10,951 nucleotides of DNA. It comes from Phoronis pallida (taxonomy: Eukaryota > Phoronida > Phoronidae). The stretch lies in contig JAOXYC010220794.1 in the NCBI GenBank assembly GCA_028565715.1, positions 1 to 10,951 on the forward strand, read 5' to 3'. Below the pieces are notes generated by a model that saw nothing but the letters and a program-made list of their open reading frames with translations, ran no database searches and was not told the origin of the DNA. Numbering within the stretch: the first letter of the stretch is position 1; each line of letters begins with the position of its first letter. The position numbers were made by a program, and so were the translations under genes. Positions 8,860 through 10,951 of this stretch are shown in pieces.

Positions 8860-9122
8860 GCCGTTACCGACTGTGGTTAAAATTTACAAATAAAATAGAT
8901 CAAATAACGATCTAGTTGGTATAACATGTTTGTTTATTGGACGTTCCGAGACTATAACACGCGTCTCTTCATCAGCAAATAAAGTTTTTATTTGCTGATG
9001 AAGAGATGCGTGTTATAGTCTCGGAACGTCCAATAAACGAACATTTTATACCGACTAGATCGTTATTTGATCTATTTCATTCATATATTTTAATAAAAGG
9101 TAGATTTATAAATTTTAACCTT
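8860..9122. repeat. head-to-head inverted pair of a short Penelope-like-element fragment
   Basis: The left arm 8893-8983 is complementary to the right arm 8987-9077 at 87 of 91 positions, with a 3-nt centre (GTT). Three of the four differences would still pair as G-U in plus-strand RNA. Homology continues further out, GGTTAAAATTTA at 8875-8886 against TAAATTTTAACC reversed near 9109-9120, with about 26 extra bases in the right arm. Each arm contains a CTGATGA word, a small hairpin, then a GGAACGTCC word. This resembles the hammerhead-bearing terminal repeats known from Penelope-like retroelements. No reverse-transcriptase coding is present, so these are short remnants or a non-autonomous form. 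A diverged relative is at 10816-10880. Confidence 0.7.
8987..9037 (+). ncRNA. degenerate hammerhead-ribozyme-like motif (minimal type I)
   Basis: In order there are helix I 5' strand TTTATTTG (8987-8994), core CTGATGA (8995-9001), helix II GAGA (9003-9006) with TCTC (9019-9022) around a 12-nt loop, then GGAAC, then GTC (9028-9030) at the expected cleavage position, and helix I 3' strand CAATAAA (9031-9037), which pairs with one bulged T. The deviations are an unpaired A at 9002 and GGAAC in place of the conserved GAAAC, so the core is probably impaired. The same motif lies on the minus strand in the left arm, core at 8969-8975 reversed, with a stronger 5-bp helix II. Penelope-like elements are known to carry such minimal hammerheads; calling this one is inference. 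Confidence 0.4.
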
Positions 9123-9294
9123 GTAAATGGTTATTGACTAAATTTGTTGAAAACAAGTTGAGTCAATGGATTTTTCTATTACTGCACTTATAGGCCCTGT
9201 AAGTCTTGTGATATCATTGATTTTGACAGTTTAATATCTATTTAACAATACGTTTTTATTAGGAATATTTTTTCATTATAATTATTATGAATAT

Positions 9295-9538
9295 ACAATA
9301 ATGACAAGGCTTCGTGAGCTACCTTGTCATTTTTGTATTGATTCGCTGTTACTTTGCCATTCCTGTTTTTGTATTCTATTACCTGGATGTATTATCGTTT
9401 CCACTTTTGTATTGAGCCTTACGGCTTGGCATTTGGCCACTCTTCAATAAAGCTTGAGAATGACGAGATGCTTTATCGAAACATGTCGAAAACAATTGTT
9501 GTTTTTATTTCAACTATACTGACGCTTACAGCCACAAA
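9295..9538. mobile_element. 244-bp short insertion flanked by a 12-bp target-site duplication
   Basis: TATTATGAATAT occurs exactly at 9283-9294 and 9539-9550, immediately flanking this segment. The seven bases further left (9276-9282) also match those before the second exon copy (9617-9623), showing that the insertion split a copy of that sequence. The insert begins near a hairpin and ends with a segment reading GACGAGATGCTTTATCGAAAC and CATGTCG (9461-9488). That segment resembles the CGAAAC-type ends of Penelope-like or ribozyme-bearing short retroelements. It has no terminal inverted repeats, poly-A tail or coding capacity. A SINE-like or Penelope-derived short retroelement is the best guess. 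Confidence 0.6.
9300..9331. repeat. 10-bp hairpin at the left end of the 244-bp insertion
   Basis: AATGACAAGG at 9300-9309 pairs perfectly with CCTTGTCATT at 9322-9331 around a 12-nt loop. It sits six bases inside the insertion and may be a structured end of that element. Confidence 0.7.
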
Positions 9539-9698
9539 TATTATGAATATTTCGCAGGATCAACAAATCGATGCTTTGTTCTACAAGATTGACTGGTCGT
9601 CTGATGGCCAGATAACTTATAATTATTATGAATATTTCGCAGGATCAACAAATCGATGCTTTGTTCTACAAGATTGACTGGTCGTCTGATGGCCAGAT
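9539..9698 (+). repeat. tandem duplication (85-bp period) across a 3' splice site
   Basis: The 75 bases at 9539-9613 are identical to 9624-9698. The unit covers the end of the intron (TATTATGAATATTTCGCAG) and the first 56 bases of the EF-hand-2 exon. The 10 bases between them (AACTTATAAT) include the TTATAAT that also precedes the insertion at 9276. The duplicated unit was therefore probably TTATAAT...CAGATAAC, 85 bp long, before the 244-bp element landed in its first copy. The period is not a multiple of three. Confidence 0.95.
9558..9613 (+). pseudogene. duplicated partial EF-hand-2 exon (upstream copy)
   Basis: This is an exact copy of the first 56 bases of the exon at 9643, with its own intact CAG acceptor at 9555-9557. 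If that acceptor is used, the frame reads DQQIDALFYKIDWSSDGQIT, continues through the spacer as YNYYEYFAG, enters the true exon in the wrong frame and stops at TGA 9675-9677. The calcium loop loses its position-12 glutamate and everything downstream. It is therefore either a silent relic or a poison splice choice that would target the mRNA for decay. No donor follows it closely, so it is not a self-contained exon. Confidence 0.75.
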
Positions 9699-9812
9699 TA
9701 CGTGGGATGAGTTCTGTACCTACATGCAGCTGGAGTACGCCGAGAAAGAAGACTCATATATCCGCTCTAAGGAGGTCTGCTTCCATCTACCTGCTAAAGT
9801 GGCCCGATCAAT
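9643..9812 (+). CDS. internal exon encoding EF-hand 2 and the linker to the WD40 region
   Basis: The exon opens after TTTCGCAG and ends CGATCAAT before the strong donor GTAAGT at 9813. It has 56 codons plus two bases, phase 0 in and phase 2 out. The entering helix QQIDALFYKI leads to the loop DWSSDGQITWDE at exon residues 12-23, with ligand positions D1, S3, D5, Q7, T9 and E12, Gly at 6 and Ile at 8: a canonical EF-hand. After the exiting helix (FCTYMQLEYAEKE) comes SKEVCFHLPAKVARSM, which leads into the propeller. Joining to 10113 rebuilds an ATG (Met) codon across the junction. This acceptor, and not the identical one 85 bp upstream, keeps the protein intact. Confidence 0.9.
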
Positions 9813-10112
9813 GTAAGTGTAATACTGACTCTTCAGTTGCCGGGACAACCACAATTGTTCATAAAAAGTTCATGTTTTTGTTTAAATTGTGCCAGTATTT
9901 GAAGAAAAACTTTTAACACCTTTTTTATGACAATTTTATTTATTTAATTGTGGTATATACTGATGTTATCTATCTTTTTTTAAAAACAAATTTTTCTTGA
10001 TTTTTGTATATTTTGGTTTATTTGTTTAATAGTATGTTATCTTATTTAAAGGAGTGTAAAGTTTAGTGAGCACATTTCGATAAATAACTTGACTAATACT
10101 TTTACATTGTAG
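9813..10112. other. intron between EF-hand 2 and first WD40 exon
   Basis: AT-rich and T-rich, with no repeats or exons noted. It begins GTAAGT and ends TTTTACATTGTAG, both good splice signals. Confidence 0.8.
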
Positions 10113-10239
10113 GCCACACCGAGACACAATATTAAAGATAACAGACACTCATGACGGAACATTTATAGCATGTAGCCAGGAGGGTCTAGTGTCATTCTGG
10201 ACGCCATCTATGGATATGAAGAGAACACGCTCAGTCACC
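10113..10239 (+). CDS. internal exon, first WD40-type blade
   Basis: This 127-base exon completes the split Met codon with its first base and then has 42 codons, ending in phase 0 before GTAAGT. The translation MPHRDTILKITDTHDGTFIA, CSQEGLVSFW, TPSMDMKRTRSVT has the look of a WD40 repeat. It has a hydrophobic strand, a DG turn, a small-residue strand (FIACS), a xxGLVSFW strand in the place of the classic 'G.I.IWD', and then a linker. The exact WD dipeptide is absent, which is common in first blades. Beta-propellers of this kind act as protein-binding platforms. Its position directly after the EF-hand pair matches the WDR49/EFCAB8/WDY order. Confidence 0.85.
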
Positions 10240-10575
10240 GTAAGTACACTCATGGCCAGTTTAGTAGTCAAACACTTGACTTGAAATATGAAATCTCACC
10301 CATCAATTGAAAAAGGACGTGGTGTCTGAAACAAGTCTTGAAATTCACCAAATGAATATAAACCTTTTTCTGAAGAATATTGCATTTTTGTTTTAATTTT
10401 TCATTAAATTGACGATAACTTTTACATCACTTAATCAGGAGGCGCCTCAACATCATTACTAAGACTGAGGATCTATCTACTTCAGCACATACCTATGTAT
10501 AGTTAAAAACTGTATTATTTGTATTTGACAGTTAACTTCAATGTATATTTAATCTTTCCTATTTTGCTTTCACAG
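10240..10575. other. intron between the first two WD40-region exons
   Basis: No feature is seen apart from the splice signals GTAAGT at the left and TTTTGCTTTCACAG at the right, a strong polypyrimidine tract. Confidence 0.8.
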
Positions 10576-10664
10576 GCGGTTGATAATTTTGTCAAATCAA
10601 AGAACAAGTGGATTACAGATTTTGTCATCATGTCGCAGTATACAAAGATTATTGTTGGAACAGG
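10576..10664 (+). CDS. internal exon, second WD40-region segment (gene continues beyond window)
   Basis: The exon opens after TTTCACAG and ends GGAACAGG before the donor GTATGA at 10665; 29 codons plus two bases, phase 0 in and phase 2 out. The peptide AVDNFVKSKNKWITDFVIM, SQYTKIIVGTG continues the propeller. WITDFVIM is typical of the first strand of a blade, and KIIVGTG of the second. The next exon must supply the last base of a codon starting GG. Three bases further, reading on in frame runs into TGA at 10668-10670, so the donor is needed. The remaining blades lie outside the window. Confidence 0.85.
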
Positions 10665-10815
10665 GTATGAATGATTCTAACGTTCACTGGCTTTTGTTTG
10701 AGGGGAAGTTAAATATTTTAGGTCAATTTTCTACTAATGTTACTATATGGTTGCCTGTCCAGAGTAGAATTATTTATGCAAGCTTTTAATTATTAAGAAT
10801 TACTAAATGAAATAT
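10665..10815. other. start of the next intron
   Basis: AT-rich, no exon seen. An open frame running across the exon into this stretch is in a different frame from the protein and is an artefact. Confidence 0.6.
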
Positions 10816-10880
10816 GCCGTAACCGAATGTGGTTAAAATATAATAAAATATATAAAACTTCACGAGCATGTCGGTATTAT
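10816..10880. repeat. diverged copy of the 8860 repeat family
   Basis: GCCGTAACCGAATGTGGTTAAAATA at 10816-10840 (given here in the family as GCCGTNACCGANTGTGGTTAAAAT) matches 8860-8884 with three differences. Weaker similarity continues through an ATAAAATA block to GTCGGTATTATA, which corresponds to the GTTGGTATAACA region of the left arm at 8915. The copy stops before the hammerhead-like portion, where another small element begins. Confidence 0.6.
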
Positions 10881-10883
10881 ACC

Positions 10884-10950
10884 CCTTTCCCACTATGGGA
10901 GTTACAACGCCTGAAACGGGTATACCCGTTTTAATTTATAATGGGAAAGG
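10884..10950. repeat. small element with terminal inverted repeats and an internal palindrome
   Basis: CCTTTCCCACTAT at 10884-10896 is the reverse complement of ATAATGGGAAAGG at 10938-10950 with one mismatch. Inside lies a perfect 18-bp palindrome, AAACGGGTATACCCGTTT at 10914-10931. This looks like one end of a MITE or a very short foldback element; the window ends one base later, so its true extent is unknown. Confidence 0.55.
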
Positions 10951-10951
10951 T

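Larger units (their letters stand above)
4836..10664 (+). other. gene model: EF-hand/WD40 protein of the WDR49 / EFCAB8 / WDY type, 3' end outside window
   Basis: The model joins 4836-5171, 8507-8647, 9643-9812, 10113-10239 and 10576-10664. The phases are 0, 0, 2, 0 and 2, and every junction has a GT donor and AG acceptor. The joined frame is open for 287 codons plus two bases. In order it gives a disordered acidic N-terminus, two canonical EF-hand loops and the first strands of a WD40 beta-propeller. That order is known in WDR49, EFCAB8 and the Drosophila Y-linked WDY protein, which are several times longer, so most of the propeller must lie beyond the window. Members bind calcium by their EF-hands in principle, but their cellular role is poorly known. 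The starts at 1797 or 7083 could replace the first exon. The family call is from domain order and motif feel, not from an alignment. Confidence 0.7.

Noticed and set aside
9354-9677. 107-codon frame across the insertion and duplicated exon
   Set aside because: It only joins inserted DNA to the duplicated exon start and ends at the frameshift stop; not an independent gene.
9656-9916. 86-codon frame overlapping the EF-hand-2 exon
   Set aside because: Shadow of the real exon in another frame; it ignores the donor at 9813.
10580-10789. 69-codon frame over the last exon
   Set aside because: Different frame from the WD40 peptide and runs through the GTATGA donor into intron.

Overview
The window is AT-rich animal nuclear DNA. 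One plus-strand gene is spread over short exons with consensus GT/AG borders, and its long introns are full of degenerate repeats, foldback palindromes and small insertions. This texture, with Penelope-like repeat fragments and an EF-hand/WD40 gene, suggests an aquatic invertebrate, most likely a mollusc or other lophotrochozoan. That placement is inference; no species marker is visible.

Layout. At 169-240 lies a tRNA-shaped sequence with anticodon GGC. Positions 929-1410 hold a possible MITE with inverted ends. Three possible first coding exons follow, at 1797-1919, 4836-5171 and 7083-7283. Each opens with an ATG and ends at a GT donor in phase 0, so each could splice to the same downstream exon at 8507. 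Between them are a perfect 55-bp palindrome (1979-2033), a diverged foldback repeat (2381-2878) and a 31-bp tandem duplication (5849-5910).

The common body of the gene is at 8507-8647 (EF-hand 1), 9643-9812 (EF-hand 2), 10113-10239 and 10576-10664 (start of a WD40-type beta-propeller). The reading frame is continuous across all four junctions, and the gene runs out of the window after 10664. The order, an EF-hand pair followed directly by WD repeats, matches the WDR49 / EFCAB8 / 'WD repeat-containing protein on Y chromosome' family. The protein is probably a calcium-binding scaffold of unknown molecular role.

The most notable region is the intron and exon border at 8860-9812. It holds a head-to-head inverted pair of a short repeat whose arms resemble a degenerate hammerhead ribozyme of Penelope-like elements. 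It also holds a 244-bp insertion with a 12-bp target-site duplication. Finally, an 85-bp-period tandem duplication has copied the 3' splice site and the first 56 bases of the EF-hand-2 exon, giving two identical acceptors; only the downstream one keeps the frame. A diverged relative of the inverted repeat, next to a small element with inverted ends, lies at the right edge (10816-10950).
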